Positions 34,456-42,885 of a stretch of 64,000 nucleotides of DNA are shown here, one piece after another (position 1 is the first letter of the stretch; each line of letters starts with the position of its first letter). Position numbers and translations under genes: made by a program. Source of the stretch: Sphingomonas sp. PsM26 (lineage in GTDB: Bacteria > Pseudomonadota > Alphaproteobacteria > Sphingomonadales > Sphingomonadaceae); assembly GCA_030433805.1 (NCBI GenBank), contig JARUXA010000002.1:266498-330497 (forward strand), given 5' to 3'. The notes beneath the pieces were generated by a model. That model was not told where the DNA came from and made no database searches. It saw only the letters and a program-made list of their open reading frames with translations.

Positions 34456-35762
34456 TGACGTTCACGCGACCCTCGCTCGGGCTGATCGGGCGGGTCGTCG
34501 CGATCCTGCTGTTCGCGACCCTGGTCGAGTTCGGCATGAGCACAGTATTGTACGAACGCGCGAGCCAGTTTTCGGTCCGCGACGACGAGGGGCGGCGGCT
34601 CGCCGAACATCTGGTCATCGCGCGGCGGTTGATGGCGGATCATCCGCGCTCCGGGCGGGAGGCGATGGCCCGCTCGGTCTCGACCGCGCATTATGCGATG
34701 GCGTGGCACACCGAAGCGCCGCCGCCGAGCGACCCGGCCTTGTCCGAAATGCGCGCCAAGGTGCTCGCCTGGGAGCCGGTGCTCCAGTCCTCGCCGCTGC
34801 GGATGCGGCTCGAGCCTGCGGTGACGGGCTCCTACGTCTCGGGCGCGGCGGGGTTGCCCGATGGCAGCTGGCTCTATTTCCGCACGGCCGAGGCGATCGA
34901 CAGCCTCGACCAGTCGCGCAATCGCATCCTGATCGCACTCGGGATCGCCGGCGTCGTGATGGCGCTTGGGGGCGGGCTGATCGGGCGGACGTTGCGGCCG
35001 ATGCGGCTGCTCGCGAGTGCGGCGGATCGGTTCGGGACCGCGGAGGCCGCGCCGCTTGCGGAGGAGGGGCCGACCGAGGTCCGCCGCGTGATCACCGCGT
35101 TCAACAGGATGCAGGCGCGGATCCAGCAACTCATCACCGATCGCACGCAGGCGCTGGCAGCGGTTGGCCACGATATCCGCACACCGCTCGCGCGGTTGCG
35201 CTTGCGCGCGGAAAGCATCCCGACCGAACCGGTCCGCGACGAAATCCTCGAGGACGTGGCGGAGATGGACGCGATGGTCGGATCGTTGCTCGCGTTCCTC
35301 GGCGGGGAAGACGACCCGGAGAAGCCCGTGCTCGCGGATCTAGGTGTGCTGTGCGCCACGCTCGCTGATGATGCCGCCGACCACGGGCGCGCGGTGACCT
35401 ATGTCGGACCCGATCATCTCGAGCATGTCTTCCGGCAGCTCGGCGTCAAGCGGGCGCTGTCGAACCTGGTCGAGAACGGACTGCATCATGGCGAGCACGT
35501 TACGATCGCGCTCAGTCTCGAACCCGATGCGGTGATCGTGCGGGTCGAGGACGATGGTCCCGGCATTCCGGAAGAACAGCTGCGCAGCGTGCTTGAACCG
35601 TTCGTCCGGCTCGATACCGCCCGGCGGCGCGATACGCTGGGGCTCGGGCTGGGTCTGGCGATCGTGTGTCGCGCGGTCGAGCTCGAGAAGGGCAACCTCA
35701 CCCTCAGCAACCGTCTTGAGGGCGGGTTGCGCGCCGAGATCCAGCTGCCACGCACACGCTGA
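34455..35762 (+). CDS. EnvZ-type sensor histidine kinase
   Basis: 435 residues. Membrane helices about 9-30 and 157-178 enclose a 125-residue periplasmic sensor. HAMP follows (RTLRPMRLLASAADRFG), then HisKA with phospho-acceptor His239 in AVGHDIRTPLARL, then HATPase with N-box NLVENGLHHG, G1 EDDGPGIP and G2 LGLGLGLAIV. The layout and the H-box spacing fit the EnvZ/RstB type. It forms a two-component system with the regulator just upstream. The sensed signal is not readable. Confidence 0.93.
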   Translation: MTFTRPSLGLIGRVVAILLFATLVEFGMSTVLYERASQFSVRDDEGRRLAEHLVIARRLMADHPRSGREAMARSVSTAHYAMAWHTEAPPPSDPALSEMRAKVLAWEPVLQSSPLRMRLEPAVTGSYVSGAAGLPDGSWLYFRTAEAIDSLDQSRNRILIALGIAGVVMALGGGLIGRTLRPMRLLASAADRFGTAEAAPLAEEGPTEVRRVITAFNRMQARIQQLITDRTQALAAVGHDIRTPLARLRLRAESIPTEPVRDEILEDVAEMDAMVGSLLAFLGGEDDPEKPVLADLGVLCATLADDAADHGRAVTYVGPDHLEHVFRQLGVKRALSNLVENGLHHGEHVTIALSLEPDAVIVRVEDDGPGIPEEQLRSVLEPFVRLDTARRRDTLGLGLGLAIVCRAVELEKGNLTLSNRLEGGLRAEIQLPRTR

Positions 35763-35783
35763 CAGGACCGAGATCGTGCCACG

Positions 35784-35812
35784 GGTTTGCCTTTGAACGG
35801 CAATCCTTTTTT
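35784..35812 (+). terminator. probable terminator after the histidine kinase
   Basis: Near-perfect 8-bp stem GGTTTGCC (35784-35791) / GGCAATCC (one mismatch) followed by TTTTTT at 35807-35812, about 25-50 nt after the kinase stop. Confidence 0.55.
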
Positions 35813-35907
35813 ACAAACGTGCCGCGTTGCAGCAAGGCGCCACCCGTACCGTTTCCTGTGAAATCCGCGAAATCCATATTGCGGAGCCAACAGCAGGAGC
35901 ACAGTGC

Positions 35908-36603
35908 ATGAACGAGCTCATCGGTCGCGTCTTCGACTTTCAGAAGAACGTTTTTCCACAGAGGAGCGCGCTCTACCAGAACCTCGCTGCCAATGGGCAA
36001 AGCCCCAAGGCGCTGATCATCTCATGCTCGGATTCGCGGGTCGTCCCCGAGGAAATCCTCCAGGCTGCACCGGGCGACCTGTTCGTCTGCCGTAACGCGG
36101 GCAACATCGTCCCGCCGTTCAGCAACGCCAATGGTGGCGTGACCTCGACGGTCGAATTCGCGGTGATGGTGCTTGGCGTGCGCGACATCATTATCTGCGG
36201 ACACTCCGACTGCGGCGCGATGAAGGCGCTGATGAAGCCGGGCTCGCTTGAATCGATGCCGAACGTTGCCGCGTGGCTGCGCCACAGCGATGCCGCGTTC
36301 AGCGTCGTTCGCGACGGGTACCCGGAATTGTCGGGACCGGAGCAGGCACGTGCCGCCGCGCTCGAGAACGTCGTGGTGCAGCTCGCGCATCTGCGGACGC
36401 ATCCGTCGGTCGCATCGGGGATCGCGCGTGGCGAGATCGCGTTGCATGGCTGGTTCTTCGACATTCACAACGGTGTCGTGCTGGCACTCGATGGTGCGAG
36501 CGGTCGGTTCGAAGAGATTAGTGAAGGTAACCCGATGCCGGTCGCCTTGGCTGCGCAAAAACGGTTTGCCGCTGGTGAGCCTCTTCTGGAGGCTGCGGAA
36601 TGA
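35908..36603 (+). CDS. beta-class carbonic anhydrase
   Basis: 231 residues. Zinc and catalytic residues are all present: Cys40, Asp42 and Arg44 in SCSDSR, His99 and Cys102 in CGHSDCGAM. It interconverts CO2 and bicarbonate in the cytoplasm. AGGAG lies 8 nt before ATG 35908; the upstream start at 35827 is not supported. Its stop overlaps the ATG of the SulP transporter by 4 nt, so the two are translationally coupled, consistent with bicarbonate uptake and use. Confidence 0.94.
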   Translation: MNELIGRVFDFQKNVFPQRSALYQNLAANGQSPKALIISCSDSRVVPEEILQAAPGDLFVCRNAGNIVPPFSNANGGVTSTVEFAVMVLGVRDIIICGHSDCGAMKALMKPGSLESMPNVAAWLRHSDAAFSVVRDGYPELSGPEQARAAALENVVVQLAHLRTHPSVASGIARGEIALHGWFFDIHNGVVLALDGASGRFEEISEGNPMPVALAAQKRFAAGEPLLEAAE

Positions 36604-38129
36604 CCAAATTCGGTGTGAAGCTCCCCACGATGGCGGTGGCAACGCGCGATTTCACGGCGTCGATCGTCGTGTTTCTCGTGGCGATGCCGCTGTGCATGGG
36701 CATTGCGGTCGCGTCCGGCGTGCCGCCGGAAAAGGGGCTGATCACCGGTATCATCGGCGGCATCGTCGTCGGTGCGTTTTCGGGTTCCCCGCTGCAGGTC
36801 TCCGGACCGGCAGCGGGTCTTGCCGTTGTCGTGTTCGAGCTCGTCCGCGACAAGGGCCTTTCGGCGCTTGGTCCGATCCTCATTCTTGCCGGGCTGATCC
36901 AGCTGATCGCCGGCATCGCCAAACTCGGCGGATGGTTCCGCGCGATCTCGCCGGCTGTCGTGCACGGCATGTTGGCCGGCATCGGCGTGCTGATCGTCGT
37001 CGGCCAGTTCCACGTCCTGTTTGACGCACGGCCATTGCCGAGCGGGTTGCAGAACCTTGTGGCAGCGCCCGAACGGTTGATGGGTCTGTCGCCGCTCAAC
37101 GTCTCCAACGTCGAACATGCGTTCATGATCGGTGTTCTGACGATCCTCGTCATGCTCGGTTGGGAACGTTTCCGTCCCGCTGCGCTGAAGCAGGTGCCTG
37201 CCGCGCTGATCGGCGTGCTGGTCGGAACGCTGACCGCGTTCGCGCTCGGGCTGCAAATCAACCGCGTCGACGTCCCGCAGTCGATCGTCTCGGCGATCGC
37301 GCTGCCGGGACCCGAATTCCTTGCCAAATGGGTCGATCCGTCGATCATCGTCGCGGCGATCGCGATTGCGTTCATCGCCAGCGCGGAAACGCTGCTGTCG
37401 GCGGCGGCGGTCGACCGGATGCATGACGGTGTGCGGACCGACTACAACAAGGAATTGCGGGCACAGGGCATCGGCAACCTGCTTTGTGGCGTCGCAGGTG
37501 CCCTGCCGATGACGGGCGTGATCGTTCGCAGCTCGGCGAACGTCCAGGCGGGGGCGACATCGCGTCTCTCGACGATGCTGCACGGGGTCTGGATCCTCGG
37601 CTTCGTTGCGTTGCTGCCGTGGTTGCTGCGCGAGATCCCGATGGCGGCGCTCGGCGCGGTGCTGGTGATCACCGGCGTCCGTCTGGTCAGCCTGGCGCAT
37701 GTCAAGCATCTGTTCCACAGCTACGGCGTGCTGCCCGCGTTGATCTGGTTCGTAACGCTCGTCACCGTGGTGACGCAGGACCTGTTGACCGGCGTGTTGA
37801 TTGGTATCGCGCTGTCGGTGCTGGAGCTCTTGCCCCATGCGCGTCGGCTTGGCCTCAATGTCAACCGGACGGCGGGCACGAACGGGACCGACATGGCCTT
37901 GTCAGGCAGCGCGACCTTCGTGACGCTGCCCAAACTGTCGGACACGCTGGAATCGCTTCCGTTGCGCGGGCCCGATCACGGGATCGTGCGGATGGACGTA
38001 TCCGGGCTGACCAAGGTCGACCATACCTGTGCCGAATTGCTCAAGGAGTTCATGTCGCGGCGTCGTGCAGGCGGCAACCCGGTCGAACTCACTGGCGCGT
38101 CTCCCAAGTTGGCAGCGATGATGGCCTGA
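36600..38129 (+). CDS. SulP-family anion transporter (probable bicarbonate transporter)
   Basis: 509 residues with about 12-14 hydrophobic segments: SIVVFLVAMPLCMGIAVASG and VSGPAAGLAVVVFELV match the SulP substrate-binding helices, SAETLLSAAAVDRMHDG the second helix-8/10 repeat. A short STAS-like domain remains at the C-terminus (GIVRMDVSGLTKVDHTCAEL). SulP proteins carry sulfate, bicarbonate or dicarboxylates; the 4-nt overlap with a carbonic anhydrase gene favours bicarbonate, as in other CA-SulP pairs. No ion specificity can be proven from sequence. Confidence 0.88.
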   Translation: MTKFGVKLPTMAVATRDFTASIVVFLVAMPLCMGIAVASGVPPEKGLITGIIGGIVVGAFSGSPLQVSGPAAGLAVVVFELVRDKGLSALGPILILAGLIQLIAGIAKLGGWFRAISPAVVHGMLAGIGVLIVVGQFHVLFDARPLPSGLQNLVAAPERLMGLSPLNVSNVEHAFMIGVLTILVMLGWERFRPAALKQVPAALIGVLVGTLTAFALGLQINRVDVPQSIVSAIALPGPEFLAKWVDPSIIVAAIAIAFIASAETLLSAAAVDRMHDGVRTDYNKELRAQGIGNLLCGVAGALPMTGVIVRSSANVQAGATSRLSTMLHGVWILGFVALLPWLLREIPMAALGAVLVITGVRLVSLAHVKHLFHSYGVLPALIWFVTLVTVVTQDLLTGVLIGIALSVLELLPHARRLGLNVNRTAGTNGTDMALSGSATFVTLPKLSDTLESLPLRGPDHGIVRMDVSGLTKVDHTCAELLKEFMSRRRAGGNPVELTGASPKLAAMMA

Positions 38130-38223
38130 CGACCCCACTCCTCAGCAATACTTTGTTACAGAGTAGCAATGTGTCATTGAGGGAGTGACTGATAGAGGAT
38201 GCTGGTGCGAGTCGACCGTCCAC

Positions 38224-38263
38224 CACTGCCTTCGGGCAGTGAGAGGGGCGGCAGCTCCGCCCC
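38224..38263 (+). promoter_or_regulatory. two adjacent hairpins in the leader of the TorF porin gene
   Basis: First stem CACTGCC/GGCAGTG (38224-38230 / 38235-38241) closed by a UUCG tetraloop with the stabilising C-G closing pair; second stem GGGGCGG/CCGCCCC (38245-38251 / 38257-38263). They lie 36 nt and more upstream of the ATG at 38300. They may be a structured 5' leader, a terminator of the SulP transcript (no T-tract) or an RNA element. Confidence 0.6.
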
Positions 38264-38299
38264 AGGCGGGAACCTTTCCTTGGATCAGAAGGGTATCCC

Positions 38300-39109
38300 A
38301 TGTTGCGCTATTGTATTGTCTCAACCCTGTGTCTCGCCGCCGTTCCGGCTGCCGCGCAGGAAACCGCGCCACCTCCGCCGGCGACGGTCACCGGCAATGT
38401 CGCCTTGGTATCGGACTATCGTTTCCGCGGCGTTTCCCAATCTGATGAAGAGATTGCCGTCCAGGGCGGCGTCACGATCACGCATGAGAGCGGCTTTTAC
38501 GGCGGCTTTTGGGGATCGAACCTGTCCGGCTGGGGCACGTTCGGCGGCGCCAATATCGAACTGGATCTGATCGGCGGCTACAAGCGCACGATCGGCAACG
38601 GCACGGTCGATGTCGGCCTCACCTGGTACATGTACCCGGGCGGCGCAGCGAATACCGACTTTGCCGAACCCTATGCCAAGGTGAGCGGGACGCTCGGTCC
38701 GGCAACGTTGCTGGCCGGCGTCGCCTATGCGCCCAAGCAGCGGGCGCTAGGCAACTTCTCCAATACGCCGGAAAGCCGTGGCCAGAGCCAGGACAATCTG
38801 TACCTGTGGGGCGATACGAGTGTCGGCATTCCCACCACCAAGATGACGGCCAAGGCGCACATCGGCTATTCCAAGGGCAATCCCGGCCTTGGGCCAAACG
38901 GCACGAGCGTGACCCCGACCGGCGAATATTGGGACTGGCTGGTGGGACTCGATTACGTCGTCGGGCCGCTGACCTTCGGTGCGGCCTATGTCGACACCGA
39001 TATCAGCAACCGCGAGGCCGCTTACCTGCAGCCGAACTTCTCGCGGACCAAGAACGGCGAATCAATCGCGAATGGAAAAATCCTGTTCTCGATCTCAGCG
39101 GCTTTCTGA
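38300..39109 (+). CDS. TorF-family putative porin
   Basis: 269 residues. Signal peptide (MLRYCIVSTLCLAAVPAAAQ) then the TorF/Gcw_chp core ALVSDYRFRGVSQSDEEIAV, GFYGGFWGSNLSGWG, LTWYMYPGGAANTDFAEPYA, and the last strand KILFSISAAF with terminal Phe, as expected for a barrel assembled by BAM. It lies 170 bp after the SulP gene. GAAGGG precedes the ATG by about 8 nt. Substrate unknown; proximity to the bicarbonate genes is suggestive at most. It is the complete counterpart of the signal-less paralogue at 29578. Confidence 0.87.
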   Translation: MLRYCIVSTLCLAAVPAAAQETAPPPPATVTGNVALVSDYRFRGVSQSDEEIAVQGGVTITHESGFYGGFWGSNLSGWGTFGGANIELDLIGGYKRTIGNGTVDVGLTWYMYPGGAANTDFAEPYAKVSGTLGPATLLAGVAYAPKQRALGNFSNTPESRGQSQDNLYLWGDTSVGIPTTKMTAKAHIGYSKGNPGLGPNGTSVTPTGEYWDWLVGLDYVVGPLTFGAAYVDTDISNREAAYLQPNFSRTKNGESIANGKILFSISAAF

Positions 39110-39144
39110 TGATACGGTAACGGAACGGCGAAAGCCGGGTACGG

Positions 39145-39176
39145 ACGCGCGTGGTGTGACGACACCCGCGCGTTTT
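39145..39176 (+). terminator. intrinsic terminator after the TorF porin gene
   Basis: Stem ACGCGCG/CGCGCGT (39145-39151 / 39167-39173) extended by partly complementary GGTGT/ACACC bases, followed by TTTT. Confidence 0.65.
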
Positions 39177-39210
39177 GTATGTGTAGCGATGTTTCCCGGA
39201 GAACTGACGT

Positions 39211-39801
39211 ATGAGCGACCGCATCCTGATCTTCTACGGCTCCTACCGGTCGGATCGCCTGGGCATTCGCTTGGCTGAGTACCTCGTGACGGCGTTCCGT
39301 GCGCGTGGCGCGAGCCCCGAACTCATCGATGCGAAGGCGGTCGACCTTCCGATGCTCGATCGCATGTACAAGGAATATCCGACCGGGACCGCACCCGCGG
39401 CGATGGAGGCACTCGCGGCCAAGATCCGTGCGGCGGATGCGTTCGTGTTCGTCGCGGGGGAGTATAACTGGAGCGTCCAGCCGGGCCTCAAGAACCTCAC
39501 CGACCATTTCCTCGAGGAATGGTATTGGCGTCCGGCGGCGATCGCGAGCTATTCGGCGGGGCGCCTGGCGGGTGCGCGTTCGGCGACGGCATGGCACGGG
39601 ATTCTGTCCGAAATGGGCATGGTCGTCACCTCGGCTCCGCTCGCGGTCGGCGGGATCGGCAAGGCGTTCGATGCCGAGGGTAATCCGGTCGGGGAGGGCG
39701 GTGCAGCCGCCGCCAAGGCGTTTCCGCGGTTTGCCGACGATCTTGCCTGGTGGACCGAAGCCGCCCGCGCGCAACGCGAGCGGCGCGATCCACCCTATTG
39801 A
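39211..39801 (+). CDS. NADPH-dependent FMN reductase family protein
   Basis: 196 residues. Flavodoxin-like fold: FYGSYRSDRLGIRLAEYLV as phosphate loop and VFVAGEYNWSVQPGLKNLTD, the family signature (E-Y-N-x-S/G-x-P/Q-x-x-K-N). It probably reduces FMN, quinones or metals with NADPH. GGAG precedes the ATG by 9 nt. It is convergent with the Hsp70-like gene with only 4 nt between stops. Confidence 0.87.
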   Translation: MSDRILIFYGSYRSDRLGIRLAEYLVTAFRARGASPELIDAKAVDLPMLDRMYKEYPTGTAPAAMEALAAKIRAADAFVFVAGEYNWSVQPGLKNLTDHFLEEWYWRPAAIASYSAGRLAGARSATAWHGILSEMGMVVTSAPLAVGGIGKAFDAEGNPVGEGGAAAAKAFPRFADDLAWWTEAARAQRERRDPPY

Positions 39802-39805
39802 TGCG

Positions 39806-41110
39806 TCAGGCGGCCCAGGCCGCCAGATCGTCCTGTTCACCGATCTGCGCGAGGCCATGCGCGATCGACGTCAGCTCACCACCGCTCGCGATGCGATCAT
39901 CGCCGAAGCGCTCGGTGAACATGCGCCGCACGCGCGGCGTCAGCGACGAGCCGCCGGTGAGGAACACGCGGTCGATGGTGGCTGCGGTGGTCGCCGACAT
40001 TTCGAGCACGTGATCGACCGCGGTTTCGATCCGCGCGATATCGGGGGCGATCCACGTTTCGAACTGCGCCCGGGTGACATCTGCCTCGATCGACAAGCCC
40101 CCGCCCTGGAAGTGGAAATGCGCGTGTTCGTTGCGCGAAAGGTCGCGTTTCACGCGCCCGACCGCCTCGTGCAGTGGAAACCCCAGTTCTTCCTCGATCA
40201 CCGCGATCATCCGCCCGATCGCGTCCGGGTCGAGCGCCGACTTACGCAGCTTCTCTAGCTCCGCAATGGTCCGGCGGTTGCGCATCAGCGCAAGCCGCGA
40301 CCAGTCCGCGAAGTCGGCGAAATAGCCGCGCGGGATTTCGAGGATCTTGTCGAACGAGCGATACGAACCGCCTTCGCCGAGCAACGGCATGACGAGCTGT
40401 TCGACGATCCGCGCATCGAACCGGTCGCCCGCGATCCCGACGCCGGCATGGCCGAGCGGTACACAGCGCCGCGCCGCGCCGGGGGCTTCGATCCGCACCA
40501 CCGAAAAGTCGCTCGTCCCGCCACCGAAGTCGGCGACTAGGATCGTCGCGGGGTCGCTGATTCGCGACGCGTAGCTGAACGCCGCGCCAAGTGGTTCGTA
40601 GACATAATGCACTTCCGCGCCGAGCTTGCCGAACATCAGGTCATAGCGTTGCCGCGCCAGCGCCGCGTCGGGGCGGTGCCCGGCATATTCGACCGGACGC
40701 CCGACCACGATCCGCGACGCGCGCTCCAGCATCCCGTTCGACCGCGCCGCCATCTTGTCGAGGAACGTCTGGCCCAGATCCTCGAACCGATACCGTCGAT
40801 CGAAGATCGTCGCGTGCTCGAACGTCGGGTTGGCCGCCACCGACTTGAACGACTGCAGGAAGCGGCTGCCTTGCGGATATTCCAGATATTCGGCGATCGC
40901 CCACGGTCCGGCTTCCGCGGCGATACCGCCTTTGACGGTATCGTCTTCCCAGAAGCACAGGGCGGACCGGAAGGCGGCATCCGGTCCGTCCGGTGCCTCG
41001 AGCGGGAGCAAGTCGGACATACCGCCACGCGCGATCGCGGCGACCGAGTTGGTCGTCCCGAAATCGAGGCCGAGCGTGAAGGGGGCGGGGGAGGAACGCG
41101 GATCGGACAT
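39806..41110 (-). CDS. Hsp70-fold ATPase (YegD-like), no substrate-binding domain
   Basis: 434 residues covering only the Hsp70 nucleotide-binding domain: phosphate-1 LGLDFGTTNSV (13-23), connect-1 and phosphate-2 LVADFGGGTSDFSVVRIE, adenosine site RVFLTGGSSLTPRVR. A full DnaK has about 640 residues with a peptide-binding domain, which is missing here, as in YegD/HscA-like orphans. ATG 41110 (MSDPRSSPAP) is preferred to 41146. No J-protein or nucleotide exchange factor is nearby. The role is unknown. Confidence 0.85.
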   Translation of the reverse strand: MSDPRSSPAPFTLGLDFGTTNSVAAIARGGMSDLLPLEAPDGPDAAFRSALCFWEDDTVKGGIAAEAGPWAIAEYLEYPQGSRFLQSFKSVAANPTFEHATIFDRRYRFEDLGQTFLDKMAARSNGMLERASRIVVGRPVEYAGHRPDAALARQRYDLMFGKLGAEVHYVYEPLGAAFSYASRISDPATILVADFGGGTSDFSVVRIEAPGAARRCVPLGHAGVGIAGDRFDARIVEQLVMPLLGEGGSYRSFDKILEIPRGYFADFADWSRLALMRNRRTIAELEKLRKSALDPDAIGRMIAVIEEELGFPLHEAVGRVKRDLSRNEHAHFHFQGGGLSIEADVTRAQFETWIAPDIARIETAVDHVLEMSATTAATIDRVFLTGGSSLTPRVRRMFTERFGDDRIASGGELTSIAHGLAQIGEQDDLAAWAA

Positions 41111-41161
41111 GCGCGTGCCGCTACACAGGACGGGGCAATAGCGCAAAGCCTGAGCGGTGGA

Positions 41162-41788
41162 TCACGGCCAGTGGATCGGGACGTCGTTGGGCGACCACGG
41201 ATCGAAACGGACCATGACGGTCTCGAACAGCGCCGATTGCAGGTGGCGCGCGAGCCAGTCCTGTACCCGCGGTAAGGGCTGTTGCGCGAACCAGTCGGGG
41301 TCGATCGCGGCGAATTGCCGGACGAACGGCATGATCGCAGCGTCCGTCAGGGAACGCCGGGTCCCGCAGAGGTTATCGTGCCGCGCCAGACGCTGCTCCA
41401 GCAGACCGAGCCATTCGACCGCGGCGATGCGGTGCGCGACGGGATCGGACGCGTGGCGTTCGGGGTATTTGGTGCGGTCGAGATGGTGTTTGAACCGGTC
41501 GTCGCAGTCCGCGATCAGCGCGCGGTCGTCGCCGTCGAGCCAGGCTTCGGGATCGTGCCGGTGTAATGCCCACCGCATGATATCGATGCTCTGGTCGATC
41601 ACGCCACCTCCGGCGAGGACGAGCACGGGTACGGTCCCCTTGGGGGAGGCCGCAAGCATCGCCTCCGGCTTGGCGCGAAGCCTGATCTCCCGCACTTCGA
41701 CCCGGACGCCGCTCACCGCAAGCGCGAGCCGCGCCCGCATCGCATAGGGGCATCGCCGGAAGGTGTAGAGCGTGTCGACCATCGTCAC
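41162..41788 (-). CDS. glutathione S-transferase-like protein with Cys-Pro-Tyr-Ala motif
   Basis: 208 residues from GTG 41788 or 206 from ATG 41782. The N-terminal thioredoxin-like domain carries YTFRRCPYAMRARLAL with Cys13 in a CPYA site, typical of omega/glutaredoxin-2-type thiol transferases; the cis-Pro loop is KGTVPVLV and the glutathione Glu/Asp-Ser is DQSID. The GTG overlaps the stop of the RNase H-like gene by 4 nt (GTGA), so translation is coupled. Probably a deglutathionylating or dehydroascorbate-type enzyme. Confidence 0.82.
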   Translation of the reverse strand: MTMVDTLYTFRRCPYAMRARLALAVSGVRVEVREIRLRAKPEAMLAASPKGTVPVLVLAGGGVIDQSIDIMRWALHRHDPEAWLDGDDRALIADCDDRFKHHLDRTKYPERHASDPVAHRIAAVEWLGLLEQRLARHDNLCGTRRSLTDAAIMPFVRQFAAIDPDWFAQQPLPRVQDWLARHLQSALFETVMVRFDPWSPNDVPIHWP

Positions 41789-42168
41789 CGCGCATGAAAC
41801 CGCGCGAGCGCGATGCCTGCGAGGTTCTGCGTGCGCTTGATGTAGCGGATCGGGGGCAGGGTGCCGCCCGCCAGCGCCAGCAGGGTAGCGCGATGCTCGG
41901 CGGATGGGCCGCGGCAGCGGTGCGCATCCGATGCCTGGGCGATGACGGCGGCGGCGTCTCCGAGCAGGACATAGGCGCCGCGGGCAAGACCCAAATCACG
42001 GGCGAGCCGCTCGGCCGCGATGAGCGCCAGCCATTCCGCCGTCATGCTCGATCCTTCTCCAAGATCGCGGTGGATGTGCGTCTGCCCCCGCGCAACGACC
42101 GCAATCTCCATCCGCCCCGGGTTCGGTTGGCAACCGCCATCGAAGAAGATCTTGATGCCGGCGGGCAT
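41785..42168 (-). CDS. RNase HI-like domain protein
   Basis: 127 residues with the RNase H fold start IKIFFDGGCQPNPGRMEIAV (Asp10), Glu45 in SSMTAEWLAL and Asp71 in VLLGDAAAVIAQA, the first three of the four catalytic carboxylates. The fourth (normally in a N-x-x-A-D-x-L-A segment) appears replaced in RTQNLAGIALARF, so activity may be weak or lost. Not a full RNase HI, which is about 150 residues. Coupled to the downstream GST-like gene. Confidence 0.72.
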   Translation of the reverse strand: MPAGIKIFFDGGCQPNPGRMEIAVVARGQTHIHRDLGEGSSMTAEWLALIAAERLARDLGLARGAYVLLGDAAAVIAQASDAHRCRGPSAEHRATLLALAGGTLPPIRYIKRTQNLAGIALARFHAR

Positions 42169-42236
42169 GGTGGCGGTGTTCTGTCCGGGTTGGTTGCGGC
42201 AGGAACCCGATACCGGGGTCGTCCCGAAAGTTCCAG

Positions 42237-42884
42237 TCAGCTGCGGGGTGCGGATGGCAATCGAAGGGTCGGGAAGGTTTCGCCGGGGGTATGCTGCTCG
42301 GGCAGGATATAGACGATCCCGTCGGCTGGCCTGAACAATGGCGCGACCACGGTCTCGTAGAAGATGCGCGGAACGTTGATGCAGCCGAACGACACGCGAT
42401 TGTCGTCCGTGGTGGGGGTCGCAAGCCGCGTCAGGCGATGTTCGATGCGGCTCGTCGTGACGACGCGGTGCAGTGACAAGCCGGTGTCATAGTCGATCCA
42501 CAGCACGTCTTCGTGCAGGTCCCGTCCGATCCGGGCATCGAACCGACCCGCCTGGGTGATGCGGTCGGCCGGGCCGATCTGCGCGAGGGGCCGCGATCCG
42601 ATGCCTGCCGGCGGCACGTCGCCACGCGCCGCCCCGAGCAGCGCGGGCGTGCCGCCGCGCACGGTTCCGTCCGCGTCGTACGCGACCACCTGCGCCGCTA
42701 CCTTGTCGACGATTAGAAAGGGGCGGCCATGCGTATCCCCGGACGCGACGATCTGCGTGGCGAGCGCCCGTATTGCAGACGTCTCGAGCGGGGGCGAAAC
42801 CGGATCCGCTCGCGCGCTGCCTGTCGCCGCAACGAGCAGCGCTGTGGCGAGCGTCGCGCGGCGGCAGGATCGACCCCAAGGCAC
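42237..42884 (-). CDS. L,D-transpeptidase (YkuD domain), exported
   Basis: 215 residues. Signal peptide (CRRATLATALLVAATGSARA), then a YkuD catalytic domain. The catalytic Cys168 is in SFGCINV, a variant of S/T-H-G-C-x-N with Phe in place of His, and an upstream His139 (LSLHRVV) fits the first motif position. It cross-links peptidoglycan or attaches proteins to it. It begins 1 nt after the stop of the two-partner secretion exoprotein, so it belongs to the tpsB-tpsA transcript. This linkage is unusual. Confidence 0.84.
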   Translation of the reverse strand: MPWGRSCRRATLATALLVAATGSARADPVSPPLETSAIRALATQIVASGDTHGRPFLIVDKVAAQVVAYDADGTVRGGTPALLGAARGDVPPAGIGSRPLAQIGPADRITQAGRFDARIGRDLHEDVLWIDYDTGLSLHRVVTTSRIEHRLTRLATPTTDDNRVSFGCINVPRIFYETVVAPLFRPADGIVYILPEQHTPGETFPTLRLPSAPRS

Positions 42885-42885
42885 G

